A model generated the notes under the pieces. That model was not told the origin of the DNA. It saw nothing but the letters and a program-made list of their open reading frames with translations, and made no database searches. DNA of 36,422 nt from contig JAAWKU010000017.1 of the NCBI GenBank assembly GCA_022797535.1, forward strand, positions 1-36,422. Reading direction: 5' to 3'. Shown piece after piece: positions 23,293 to 31,759 of the stretch (positions are counted from its first letter, which is position 1; each line of letters begins with the position of its first letter). The stretch comes from Lachnospiraceae bacterium (GTDB lineage: Bacteria > Bacillota > Clostridia > Lachnospirales > Lachnospiraceae). The translations under genes were made by a program, and so were the position numbers.

Positions 23293-23709
23293 ATGTGGCA
23301 GAGAAACAACGGAAAAAGTGAAATAGAAATTTTGCAGAATCAGTTTACGGCCTATCTGACAACAGCCGTTCAGCGCCGCAGAAATGATTATTTACAGCAG
23401 CAGGACAGACACCGGCAGATTGAAAGCCTGACTGAAGACTTCCCATTTATGCCGGAATGCAGTATCGAACAGGATATGTTTCTGGGCCTGCCAGTGCTCA
23501 TGCAGCTGGAGGACAGTGCGCTTCTTCTGGCGCTGAAAAAGCTTAGCGAGCGGGAGCGGTACATATTCCTTGCGAGGACGCTGGATGGGTCAGGCTTTGA
23601 GGAACTGGGAGAAGAAATGGGGCTTGGGTATAAAGGAGTGTCTGCGGTGTACTACCGGACGGTGCAGAAGATTAAAAGAATGATTGAGGTGATGAAGAAT
23701 GAATTTTAA
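23293..23709 (+). CDS. Sigma-70-like factor of a conjugative element, 138 aa
   Basis: Resembles the small sigma-like regulators (Orf7 group) of Tn916/Tn1549 elements. The C-terminal 55 residues form a sigma region 4-type HTH (KLSERERYIFLAR, then FEELGEEMGLGYKGVSAVYYRTVQKIKRM). The N-terminus is Gln/Arg-rich and helical. The start at 23293 has AAGGAGG with 7-nt spacing. It overlaps the next HTH gene by 11 nt, the normal pairing in these elements. It probably controls transfer or excision genes. Confidence 0.82.
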   Translation: MWQRNNGKSEIEILQNQFTAYLTTAVQRRRNDYLQQQDRHRQIESLTEDFPFMPECSIEQDMFLGLPVLMQLEDSALLLALKKLSERERYIFLARTLDGSGFEELGEEMGLGYKGVSAVYYRTVQKIKRMIEVMKNEF

Positions 23710-23881
23710 GGAAATGCTTTTACAGGCGAAAGCCGGCAGAGAGTCGTCAGTCACGGACCTTTTGGAGATGTACAAGCCTCTTTTAGTGAAAAACGCCATT
23801 ATAAACGGCAGGTTTGATGAAGACCTTTATCAGGAACTTTGCATTATACTGTTGAAATGTATTACCCAGTTCAGAATGTGA
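23699..23881 (+). CDS. Conjugative-transposon helix-turn-helix protein, 60 aa
   Basis: A very short HTH protein of the conjugative-transposon type (Orf8-like, HTH_16): FKEMLLQAKAGRESSVTDLL, LLVKNAII and DEDLYQELCIILLKCI match the family pattern. The full family length is about 60-65 residues, so it is complete. It overlaps the sigma-like gene by 11 nt and is translated together with it. It is usually a partner regulator of element genes. Confidence 0.8.
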   Translation: MNFKEMLLQAKAGRESSVTDLLEMYKPLLVKNAIINGRFDEDLYQELCIILLKCITQFRM

Positions 23882-23932
23882 TGTAACATTTAAAACAGGG
23901 CTGCCGCAGAGTGGACAGGCAGCAGGAATGGG

Positions 23933-23966
23933 AAAAGCGCCGGAGCATATCGCCCGGCGCTTTTCT
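23933..23966. terminator. Bidirectional terminator between convergent genes
   Basis: AAAAGCGCCGG (23933-23943) pairs with CCGGCGCTTTT (23954-23964). A-run and T-run on the two sides allow use from both strands: the HTH gene (+) and the minus-strand backbone operon ending at 24003. A second GCTGCC/GGCAGC stem lies at about 23900-23922. Confidence 0.85.
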
Positions 23967-24002
23967 GTAAAGATCATTGAAACATACGCTGCCTGAAAAC
24001 AG

Positions 24003-24668
24003 CTATTTCTCATAATAATGAACATAAAGGTTATAATTCCGCGGCTGTGTGAGCATACGGAGCCAGATATGGAAATGCGGTGTTTCCGAATACAGGTTGA
24101 ACTCGGAGCTGCCTATGGATTCTGCAAAGATACACAGTTTCCGCATGGTATCCAGTGTCTGAAACTCCGGCATACGAAAGAGCGCATCCTGAAAACGGTC
24201 AATCTCTTTGCTCAGATTCTCAGGTGTCGGTTCCTTTCGGCAGGGAAACCAGGTGGTCCACCATCTGTAACCATCATAGTCCGAGCGGGAATAGGCAGTC
24301 TCGCAGTCAGGTCTTGCGATCTTGTGCCGGTCAGAATCATTCTGAAAAATATCCATAAAGGAACATACTGTGGTAAGAACAGGATTTTTACTTTCCTGCA
24401 GCTTATCAATCCGTCCACTGGTTACCCCATGCCATTGTTCAAAGGGCATAACAATTTCCCCATAATCACGCATGGCCTCATCCGTGCCGCATTGCGGACA
24501 GATATGGATTTTGGCGTGACGGCTCAGGGAATTGACTGTCAGACGGTCATCTAATGAACCTCCACAGCGCAGGCAAGCCGGTTTCTGGCCAATACCCTCA
24601 GAAAACCATTTCTTATCTGTCTTCCAGAGCTTTTCCAACATACTTTTGGGGTACAGTTCAATTTTCAT
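24003..24668 (-). CDS. Hypothetical protein with a zinc-ribbon-like Cys4 site, 221 aa
   Basis: An N-terminal CLRCGG (about 32-37) and HICPQCG (about 55-61) pair form a likely zinc ribbon. The remaining 150 residues are rich in Trp, Tyr and His and show no enzyme motif I recognise. The start ATG overlaps the stop of the upstream DUF4313-like gene (ATGA), so both are cotranslated. It is the last gene of the minus-strand backbone transcript. It is probably a nucleic-acid-associated protein, by the zinc ribbon only. Confidence 0.72.
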   Translation of the reverse strand: MKIELYPKSMLEKLWKTDKKWFSEGIGQKPACLRCGGSLDDRLTVNSLSRHAKIHICPQCGTDEAMRDYGEIVMPFEQWHGVTSGRIDKLQESKNPVLTTVCSFMDIFQNDSDRHKIARPDCETAYSRSDYDGYRWWTTWFPCRKEPTPENLSKEIDRFQDALFRMPEFQTLDTMRKLCIFAESIGSSEFNLYSETPHFHIWLRMLTQPRNYNLYVHYYEK

Positions 24669-25039
24669 GCGCCATACCTCTCTTCCCAGTCATGGAGATA
24701 GGAAGCATATCCATCCGGGTCAATCTCCTGAAGGACTTCCGGGCGGAATCGGTATTCCGGATAGCGGCAGAAACCGCTGCGGCCATAGATGCCGGTAGGG
24801 ACTGCAAGGCCATGCCGGACAATCCATGCAAGGATATCTTCGCCATTGTTATTGGTGTCAATAAATGCACAGTCCCGAGGGCGGACGGAATCCAGGTTGA
24901 CAGTCAGGACATACCAGGGTTCCGCTTCCCCGTTCTCCCAGGAAGTCATTGTGATGGCAAGGTTGCCTTCCATATAAGAGGTAACGTTTAACTGAATCTT
25001 ATATATGTTTCCATATTTCTTTAAATCAAATGTTTTCAT
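24665..25039 (-). CDS. DUF4313-like small protein, 124 aa
   Basis: The pattern FDLKKYGNIYKIQLNV at the start, then LTVNLDSVRPRDCAFIDTN and ILAWIVRHGLAVPTG, fits the DUF4313 family found on Clostridial plasmids and conjugative elements. It is soluble with no known function. GGGAG precedes the ATG. It overlaps the zinc-ribbon gene by 4 nt. Confidence 0.72.
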   Translation of the reverse strand: MKTFDLKKYGNIYKIQLNVTSYMEGNLAITMTSWENGEAEPWYVLTVNLDSVRPRDCAFIDTNNNGEDILAWIVRHGLAVPTGIYGRSGFCRYPEYRFRPEVLQEIDPDGYASYLHDWEERYGA

Positions 25040-25088
25040 AGTGTCTCCCTTCGCTGTGTTTGTATTATTCTTTTATTGCTTATTTCTT

Positions 25089-25622
25089 TTATGCCGCTGT
25101 TCTGGGCATCTCCTGTGCCGGAAGAAGGATTACCCCTTTTTCCACCTCTGCAGGTATCCATGCATTGTTTTTCCACATACAGCCGCTTGCCTCGTTGTAA
25201 AACTTGGGCGCTTTGGGAGGTTTTCCAAAGCACTCATCATCCAGATACAGGCAGATGTGCTTATCATAAAAAGGGATAAGCGCCTGGTGAATCTGCGTTT
25301 TCAATGCCAGCGCAAGCTGGTCGATCTCCTTGATATCCTGCCGTTTGAAAGCGGCTGCGGAAATCTGTTTCAGGATGCCGGACTGGTCAATAGTGCTTTG
25401 GATCAGCGGCTGCGCCTCATCCATAAAGTCCGCACGGATACGGATATTTTCCAGTGTAATCTGCTTGACATAAGCGGTAGCTGTGGAACTGATATTGTGC
25501 CGCAGTTCGTCAAAGGGCTTTTTATATTTGGTCTTCAGTACCTCCAGGGACGCTACGGCAAGGTTCCTTTTTAAAAGGTCAAGATGTCCTTCCAGTGTTT
25601 TTCTTAATTCGCTGCCTGTCAT
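25089..25622 (-). CDS. Hypothetical helical protein, 177 aa
   Basis: An alpha-helical protein with a Lys/Leu-rich N-terminal half and heptad-like spacing (about 5-60), followed by a mixed C-terminal part with two cysteines. No recognised domain. AAAGGAGG precedes the ATG at good spacing. This ribosome binding site lies between the corrected stop of the upstream frameshifted gene (25650) and this start, which supports the frameshift reading described for that gene. Confidence 0.7.
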   Translation of the reverse strand: MTGSELRKTLEGHLDLLKRNLAVASLEVLKTKYKKPFDELRHNISSTATAYVKQITLENIRIRADFMDEAQPLIQSTIDQSGILKQISAAAFKRQDIKEIDQLALALKTQIHQALIPFYDKHICLYLDDECFGKPPKAPKFYNEASGCMWKNNAWIPAEVEKGVILLPAQEMPRTAA

Positions 25623-26206
25623 ATGGATACCTCCTTTAAAATAAAGTGTTCATGAAAAGTCATCTTCCCAGGGCGGCAGGGCATCTTCCACAAGGTAAGG
25701 GGAACTGCATTCTGCTGTCTGGGGTTTTGGTTGGTCTGCTTTCGTATCTTCTGATTTTTCTTCTTCTGCTTTCTGCCATTTACGGACAGTGAGTGCCAGA
25801 GCGTCTCCCCCCCCACATCATCCGTGCGCTGCTTTTTTGCTTGTTTTTTCCGGCATTTTTCTACAGCAGCGGCGTAATCGTAGCCGATGGCTGTCTGAAA
25901 CTTTTCCGCAATCTCCCGTAATTTTCCCGCCTGGTATTCGTATGTGGCTCTGTGAAAGCCGGTCAGGTTCCACTGTTCACATACCAGATCCAGCATACGG
26001 GTATAGTCCATGAGGGCGTTAATGGTTTTCAGGATGTCGCCGTAGCAGGTTTGCAGATCATGGGAGCCGTCCAGATCCACATAGGAGAGGGTAAGCTCCT
26101 GCTTTAAATATTCTTCTATTTCTATGGTGTGTGCAAATACAGGCTCATAGATTTCTCTGGGAAATTCCGGCGTATTGGGGGATGGGGTTCCTTCATGGCT
26201 GTTCAT
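25619..26206 (-). CDS. Hypothetical element protein, frameshifted at a G8 run
   Basis: The ATG at 26206 follows AGGAGGTG at good spacing. The first 130 residues are helical and acidic and look like a normal coding sequence. After a run of eight G on the coding strand (25807-25814) the open frame becomes Lys/Gln/Arg-rich and runs into the next gene at 25619. Reading the -1 frame from the run instead gives an acidic tail ending in LPPWEDDFS with a stop at 25650-25652, just before the next ribosome binding site. The intact gene was therefore probably 25650-26206 with nine G. No family recognised. It overlaps the upstream gene by 14 nt. Confidence 0.68.
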   Translation of the reverse strand: MNSHEGTPSPNTPEFPREIYEPVFAHTIEIEEYLKQELTLSYVDLDGSHDLQTCYGDILKTINALMDYTRMLDLVCEQWNLTGFHRATYEYQAGKLREIAEKFQTAIGYDYAAAVEKCRKKQAKKQRTDDVGGETLWHSLSVNGRKQKKKNQKIRKQTNQNPRQQNAVPLTLWKMPCRPGKMTFHEHFILKEVSI

Positions 26207-26624
26207 CCGGCTCACCTCCTGTCTGCTGCTGTGGTGCGGCAAGCCCGCTGACGATCATCTGGACAGCGGTGCGGTATCCGCAGCAGTAGGACTGTTCTGC
26301 TATGGCGCTGTTTCTTTTGGAAACCGCCATCTGGTACTGTTCAAAAAGCGGCCTGGACGCCCCCAGTGCAGGGAGCAGCGCTTTTTCCGCTTCTTTTACA
26401 TTCTGGTCCAGTTCTGAGGGCACTGTGACACATCCATAAATATCCGGTTCATAATTCCCGTAGAAAAGGTTATGTAAAAATTCCGGTTCGCCTGTGTCTG
26501 CCAGCCGGACGGCTGCCGGAGCAGGCTTTTTCAGGGTGTCGGCAATCTCCCGGAGCGCTTTAATCAGCTCTGGTAATTGGCAGTTAAAGAAAACCGATCC
26601 CATCTTTGTTTCGTGAAAATTCAT
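26193..26624 (-). CDS. Hypothetical protein, 143 aa
   Basis: The start at 26624 has AAAGGAGG upstream; the longer frame to 26711 overlaps the helicase gene and has none. Mostly helical and soluble, with no signal peptide. A tail rich in Gln/Pro/Glu ends it. No recognised motif. Its stop lies 14 nt inside the next gene, so the two are coupled. It follows the helicase gene by about 60 nt and is probably an accessory of the DNA-processing group. Confidence 0.7.
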   Translation of the reverse strand: MNFHETKMGSVFFNCQLPELIKALREIADTLKKPAPAAVRLADTGEPEFLHNLFYGNYEPDIYGCVTVPSELDQNVKEAEKALLPALGASRPLFEQYQMAVSKRNSAIAEQSYCCGYRTAVQMIVSGLAAPQQQTGGEPDEQP

Positions 26625-26686
26625 CCGTGTTCCTCCTTTCACTGTCTGCCCCTGTATCCGGGGCAGAATGATATATTCTTTGGTTG

Positions 26687-28651
26687 TTATGCAATCTTCT
26701 GTTCGCCCCATCGAATCTGGAGCGTGCCGTTTTCGTCCCGTTCCTGACGCATCAGGAGGGCGAGCAGGTCATAGTCCACATCAAACCTGTCATAAATCTC
26801 ATCCAGGTCCACATTCTGTCCTTTCATAAACAGGTTCAGCTTTTCCTTTGCCAGCACCATCTGCATCAGGTTGGATTCGATGCTTCCGGCATAGGTAAGG
26901 AAATAAATGTCTTTTTGTTCCATTGAGGTATACCGGATAAACCGGAAATAAAACTGGCTCATGCCGGAGTTGTTGTAATGCAGTTCCGGTATGATGACTT
27001 TGTTGACATAATCGAAATTGACGCTGGAGGGAAGGCTCTGCTGGGTGCAGAGGAGTATTCCGTTTCCGCTGTCCTGCAAAGTCTGTTGGAGCGCCCGCCT
27101 TTTGGCAAAGCTGGTATTGGAGCCGGTCACCACGAACAGGGGGCGGTCCGGCAGGTATTCCCGCAGCGCTTTTTCATAGGATTCCAGCACGGCAACATGC
27201 CGTACTCCGATAGCGACAATCTCATTCTCCCATTCGGCGGCCATATCAACGGCGGCCATGACTTTGACCGGGGTATCCCCCGTGTATTCCTGCACCGTAT
27301 CCGGCGCGGCGCCGATGCGCAGGAGAAGGACGATCTGCTGGACCAGACGCATCATGGAATCTTTTCTGGAATTGCCGGTGGAAGAAAAATAGTTGTCCCG
27401 CATCTTATAGAATTCATGGATTGCCTGCTGATAGACTTCCATTTCTTCCGGGGGAAAGCGGAGCAGTACCTGATGGATATGCTTGATATCCTTGCAGGAA
27501 ACCTCTTCAAAGGTCCTTGTGATTACGGTCTTTTCTAAAATGTCGCTGAGGACATCCGCATTGTAGATATCCTGGGTGCGCTTCTCCATGCCGAATACTG
27601 TTACTTTTTCCGGAAGATGGGAGGCGGCAAACAGGGAGTAGCCTTTCTTGTAGGCAGGAATCGGCTGGCCGAGGTAAGGGTTGCTGTCACAGTCCGGTTC
27701 TTCGTCCGAATCTGCCTTTTTGTCATGGTGATAGATATACTGGTTCCAGGAGATCATGTTGACGGAATTGGTGTAGAGTAGTTCCAGCTGCGGGGCAAAC
27801 TCTGAAATGTTGTTCCTGGTGCTGGTGCCCGTGGTGAGCAGCTTCATCCGGCAGCGGCGGAAGCAGGTAAGTACCGCTTGGCTTCTGGCGCTTCCGGGGT
27901 TGGAGATCTCATCGCTCTCATCTAAAATGAACTGGATATTCTGGTGCAGGCGCTTCATATGCTTTCTCAGGTGCTTTTTATAAGCGCTTACTTTGTTCAG
28001 TGTCATCAGGACAAAGTCTCCGGGAAGGATACGTTTTAAATCCGCCAGCCGTTTTACGAATACATAAGGCAGCCCGTAGTTTGCCAGCACCACATCCCAG
28101 TTGTTGCGGATGGAGATGGCGGAGGAAACAACCCATGTACTGTGTACGTTCTGGTTCTGCATCTGGTACAGCCCTGTTGCAATGCCGGCCAGTGTCTTTC
28201 CGCTCCCCTGTTCCCACTGCAGCAGCGCATAGCGCTTCTGAAGGGTAAAGTTGATGTCATGTTTCTGTATTTCATTCAGGCGGATCTCCTCAAAGCGGGA
28301 GGCGTCCCAAAGGGAAAAGTCATTCAGCCATCTGGCGATAGTCGGGTCTTCGCCCATTTCTGCGTAGGGCATGTTCTGGATTTCATATTCTGCCCGTTTC
28401 CTGCGGAGCAGCCTCTCATAACCCGGAAAAGATTCCGGGGTGTTTTCCAGCACTGCACGGTAGATGGGCACGGGCAGGCGTTTGCTGTCTTTGATCTGCC
28501 GACGTGCTGCAGTGCTGTAGCCCTTATAGGCAAACTCCCGTTGCGCTTCACCAGACGGATGACGTCTGTTTCCGGCACGGGATTCTGCTTTTTTAACGCC
28601 TGCCGGAGATAGGCGAGTACCTTGTTCTCCGTAAGCTGGACCCGGCACCAT
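26687..28651 (-). CDS. SNF2/DEAD-type helicase part of a broken methylase-helicase gene
   Basis: An ATP-dependent DNA translocase region. From the REF segment onward, at about 28537, the frame looks real; the residues before it, including the apparent start, belong to the methylase frame's region and are probably not translated. Motifs: Walker A EQGSGKT (about 147-153), Walker B-like ILDESDE in place of DEAH, TTGTST as motif III and an FRFIRYTSMEQKD motif VI. No ribosome binding site precedes the frame. It continues the methylase gene in the -1 frame, so the original gene spanned 26687-29736. Confidence 0.82.
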   Translation of the reverse strand: MVPGPAYGEQGTRLSPAGVKKAESRAGNRRHPSGEAQREFAYKGYSTAARRQIKDSKRLPVPIYRAVLENTPESFPGYERLLRRKRAEYEIQNMPYAEMGEDPTIARWLNDFSLWDASRFEEIRLNEIQKHDINFTLQKRYALLQWEQGSGKTLAGIATGLYQMQNQNVHSTWVVSSAISIRNNWDVVLANYGLPYVFVKRLADLKRILPGDFVLMTLNKVSAYKKHLRKHMKRLHQNIQFILDESDEISNPGSARSQAVLTCFRRCRMKLLTTGTSTRNNISEFAPQLELLYTNSVNMISWNQYIYHHDKKADSDEEPDCDSNPYLGQPIPAYKKGYSLFAASHLPEKVTVFGMEKRTQDIYNADVLSDILEKTVITRTFEEVSCKDIKHIHQVLLRFPPEEMEVYQQAIHEFYKMRDNYFSSTGNSRKDSMMRLVQQIVLLLRIGAAPDTVQEYTGDTPVKVMAAVDMAAEWENEIVAIGVRHVAVLESYEKALREYLPDRPLFVVTGSNTSFAKRRALQQTLQDSGNGILLCTQQSLPSSVNFDYVNKVIIPELHYNNSGMSQFYFRFIRYTSMEQKDIYFLTYAGSIESNLMQMVLAKEKLNLFMKGQNVDLDEIYDRFDVDYDLLALLMRQERDENGTLQIRWGEQKIA

Positions 28652-29736
28652 TGTTCATAGCTCATGTCATCCGGCTTTCGCTGGGTATAAAACCGGTGTA
28701 CATATTCACAGCATTTTGCGTACAATGGACTGGTAAGGGGATGTGCCTTGATATGGTATAAAAGCTTTTGTGTCCGGTATCTGAAGTCATCGGAAGTATG
28801 GCGCATCCTTGCCAGTTCCAGCAGGATCTTTGACTGGTTGTTTTCCAGCGCTGACCTGGCAAAAGCCAGTATTTTCTGGTAGGTATATTCCGCTTCCTTT
28901 TGGATATCAAAGCCTCCCGGCAGGGCATGGTAAGCCTTCGTGCGGTATGGGTGGGGCTTCCATCCCGGGTCAGTTGTCTTTTTCTGCCAGAACTGCAGCT
29001 TGGTAGGGAAACGGCTGACGCCCAGATGGGAGAATGCGTTTTCCGGAAACAGTACCTGCCCCAGAAAACTGAACTGCTTTTCCATCTCCCGGATCTGCCC
29101 GCTGTCGGTAAAGGTATCCGCCAGAAAAGACTGGGGTACGATCAGCGCAAGGATTCCCAAAGGCTTTAAGACCTCTGCCGCTTTCAGGCAGTAGTACATC
29201 TGGGAGGGCATCTCCCTGCCGTTTTTTGTCCACCACTTTAAATGGAAGGGCGGATTGCCAACCACGAAGTCAAACCGTGTCTCCGGCTGGCAGGTGCGGA
29301 TATCCTTACACTCAATCGTAGCCTCCGGGTAAAGGAACCTTGCTACCTTTACGGCCTTTGCGTCCAGCTCACATCCGTAGATGTTTGCCTCTGTGGGGAT
29401 AAAGTTGAAAAAGCTACCCATGCCGCAGGTAAGGTCGGCTACCAGGTTATGTTCCGACAGCTTCAGGCTGGCCGCTATAAACTCGCACAGGCTGGGCGGC
29501 GTGAAAAACTGACCGTTTTCAATCTCTTTTTTTGCCTCGCTGTACGCATGGTAATTTTCATAGTCCTCCCGCTCCAGGCCGTGAAGGCCTCCATCCCCGG
29601 TATAGGCGTTGTAGATATCCTCCGGACTGATGGAGCATTCCTCACACTGGCCGCTGTCAATCAGGTACAGGACTTTTTCATTCAGTGCTTTCCGTTTATC
29701 CTGGGGGATGGATTCCCCCTGGTAAGCATATTTCAT
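28324..29736 (-). CDS. N6-adenine-type DNA methylase part of a broken methylase-helicase gene
   Basis: S-adenosylmethionine-dependent DNA methyltransferase domain in the first 330 residues. ADLTCGMGSFFNFIP (about 97-111) is the AdoMet motif and VGNPPFHLKWW (about 155-165) the N6-adenine NPPF motif. The start at 29736 has GAGGTG six bases upstream; the GTG at 29745 is less likely. After about residue 398, codon 28540, the sequence becomes Cys/Arg-rich and unlike the helical region before it. One missing G in the GGG at 28537-28539 explains this. The intact protein would be about 1,015 aa, a methylase-helicase fusion that could protect or process the element DNA. Confidence 0.85.
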   Translation of the reverse strand: MKYAYQGESIPQDKRKALNEKVLYLIDSGQCEECSISPEDIYNAYTGDGGLHGLEREDYENYHAYSEAKKEIENGQFFTPPSLCEFIAASLKLSEHNLVADLTCGMGSFFNFIPTEANIYGCELDAKAVKVARFLYPEATIECKDIRTCQPETRFDFVVGNPPFHLKWWTKNGREMPSQMYYCLKAAEVLKPLGILALIVPQSFLADTFTDSGQIREMEKQFSFLGQVLFPENAFSHLGVSRFPTKLQFWQKKTTDPGWKPHPYRTKAYHALPGGFDIQKEAEYTYQKILAFARSALENNQSKILLELARMRHTSDDFRYRTQKLLYHIKAHPLTSPLYAKCCEYVHRFYTQRKPDDMSYEQWCRVQLTENKVLAYLRQALKKQNPVPETDVIRLVKRNGSLPIRATALQHVGRSKTANACPCPSTVQCWKTPRNLFRVMRGCSAGNGQNMKSRTCPTQKWAKTRLSPDG

Positions 29737-29749
29737 TCGTATCACCTCG

Positions 29750-30649
29750 CTAACATATGGTTTTCAAATAATCCTCTATAAACTGAACCGCATGAGCTTC
29801 ACTGGTAAACCGGATGTCTACCCTGCCGTTCTTGAACATCCGCAGAGACTGCAGCTTTTCACAGTCGGGAAATTCATGCTGGCTGTCAGGAGAATCATAT
29901 CTGCCGAGAATCCCTGACAGACTGCAGGGAGCGGAGCCAAAAGCACCGGTTTCAAAATGGGCTATGCCCCATAGAATATCTTTTGTCCGGCTTGCCAGTT
30001 CCCAGGCACCTCCGCCATACCGGTCCCGGAAACTGCAAGCGTAACCGGTGAGCTGTAGGGTGCTTTTTTTCTGTTCAAACCGTGGACTTCCATTGTTGGT
30101 AATCCAGGCTGCCTGGTGGCATTTTTCCTTAAGCTCATGTAGTGCCTGCTCAAAGAAGGCCCGTCCGCCTGTCTGAAGGAATATCTGTTCGAGTACATCC
30201 GTATAGGAAAGGGACAGTTCATCCATATCCTTCATATATTTTTCAATCAGTTCTTTATAGTTATCCACCCATCTGTCTGTCGGTTTCTGAGGAACAAGAT
30301 TATGTGTAATATCATTTGTATCAATGGAAAAATGATATGTCTTGCTGAAATAGGAAACAAGCTGGGAGATAAACTGGGGATGCAGGGAATGAATCTGCTG
30401 CTGGATAGCATAATCAGAAAGCTTCAGAGCGTCATAGGTGACAAGGTAAGTTTCCGAAGATGCGCCGGTGGGTGTCAGCAGTTCCCTCTGCTGGTTTAGC
30501 ATATCACTCCAGAAGAATCCCAGTTCCGGCAGGGAAATTCTGGCACTGTCATAAGCTGCCTGATGCGCCACGCAGAATATCCGGTCCGCTTCGGAAATGC
30601 GGGTATCTGCTTTTATTTCAACGGTTTCAAATTTTGTGAGTAAATCCAT
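29750..30649 (-). CDS. Hypothetical protein, 299 aa
   Basis: A soluble, mostly alpha-helical protein with a GGGAWELA segment near residue 215 and a C-terminal basic strand region. I recognise no family. GGAG precedes the ATG at 30647-30649. It ends 14 nt before the methylase start, so it shares that transcript. The gene is somewhat more AT-rich than its neighbours at 33-36 kb. Possible roles include DNA processing or anti-restriction, from position only. Confidence 0.72.
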   Translation of the reverse strand: MDLLTKFETVEIKADTRISEADRIFCVAHQAAYDSARISLPELGFFWSDMLNQQRELLTPTGASSETYLVTYDALKLSDYAIQQQIHSLHPQFISQLVSYFSKTYHFSIDTNDITHNLVPQKPTDRWVDNYKELIEKYMKDMDELSLSYTDVLEQIFLQTGGRAFFEQALHELKEKCHQAAWITNNGSPRFEQKKSTLQLTGYACSFRDRYGGGAWELASRTKDILWGIAHFETGAFGSAPCSLSGILGRYDSPDSQHEFPDCEKLQSLRMFKNGRVDIRFTSEAHAVQFIEDYLKTIC

Positions 30650-30708
30650 AAGATTCTCCTTTCCTTTGGATGAAAGGACAGGACTTTTTATCTTCCTGTC
30701 CTCCGCAT

Positions 30709-31593
30709 TTAAGCGATTGTAAGCTGCTTGTTCTGCCTGTTGAAAAGGTACACATTGTCAGAGAGAAATTCTGACCGGTCCAATATGGTACGGTTAGAAT
30801 CCTGAACAGTATATTTGAGAAAATCAATATCGCTGTTTTTGTGCATGGGCAGGAGTATTGTTTCATGAACGGAGCTGGGAAGAATCACCAGGTCATCTTC
30901 GATTTTCCGGGAGAAGTCATCCAGGATACCTTTATAGCATACCGCAGCAGCTCCATAATCATTTTCTGCGTTGGAAAGAGCGAACATGGGCGATGCGAGA
31001 TCCTTTGGTACTTCAAACATATCCAATGGTATTTCCGGCATGAAAGTCGAAAGCATATCTTTGATATGTGCCGGATAAAGCTGAGGGGCATTTTCTTCTG
31101 CCGTTTCCAGCAGTTCATTCTCATCGATTCCCCAATGGTTGATATGTTTATAATGGATAAGAAAACTTCCCGGTATGTCTGCATTAAGCTTGTAGTCTGC
31201 ATAATAAACCTTTGCAAGGTCCAGAAATCGGGTATGAGGAATTTTTGTGAGCAGTTCCCGGTTTGCTTCGTAGTTAATGAGCCGATAATACAGTTTCTCT
31301 CGAATCCGGTCAAAATCCCTGAACCATTCCATATCAACAGAATCTGTTAAGATATCATTTTGATAAAACATAAGAACATCTTTCACAGTTCGTTCCCAGT
31401 CATCTGTTTCAAGGAACCTTTCAAAAAAGGGTTCCAGATAGATTGAGGGACTTACATTGGAACCCGGTTCTTTCACAGCCAGCCCATAAGGACGGATGCC
31501 ATTGATTTTTAACGGTCTTACAATCTGCACTTCCCTGTTTAAGGCATTTGAAAGGGCTGTCTTCATTCTGTCAGTAAATTCTTTTATATTCAT
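30709..31593 (-). CDS. DUF5688-family protein, 294 aa
   Basis: The pattern at the start (FTDRMKTALSNALNREVQI), then SPSIYLEPFFERF, RLINYEANRELL and the GAAAVCYKGILDDFS region (about 222-236), and the final DNVYLFNRQNKQLTIA are characteristic of DUF5688. That family is frequent on Lachnospiraceae elements and has no known function. The start at 31593 has GGAG about 7 nt upstream; the extension to 31620 has none. Confidence 0.82.
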   Translation of the reverse strand: MNIKEFTDRMKTALSNALNREVQIVRPLKINGIRPYGLAVKEPGSNVSPSIYLEPFFERFLETDDWERTVKDVLMFYQNDILTDSVDMEWFRDFDRIREKLYYRLINYEANRELLTKIPHTRFLDLAKVYYADYKLNADIPGSFLIHYKHINHWGIDENELLETAEENAPQLYPAHIKDMLSTFMPEIPLDMFEVPKDLASPMFALSNAENDYGAAAVCYKGILDDFSRKIEDDLVILPSSVHETILLPMHKNSDIDFLKYTVQDSNRTILDRSEFLSDNVYLFNRQNKQLTIA

Positions 31594-31679
31594 AACATCT
31601 CCAATCTGTATACAGTACACATACTCTGTGAAAGACCTGCAGATCTATTCTTTGCATGTGGTCCTATACTAATTAAAAA

Positions 31680-31705
31680 GGCCGTGGTATGGATAAGCCA
31701 CGGCC
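31680..31705 (-). terminator. Rho-independent terminator of the gene at 31760
   Basis: GGCCGTGG (31680-31687) pairs with CCACGGCC (31698-31705). On the minus strand TTTTTAATT follows the stem. Confidence 0.88.
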
Positions 31706-31759
31706 GGAACATGGAGGCAGCCGCCACAGGTGCGGATGCCATAGTTGCTCAGAGTCCAT

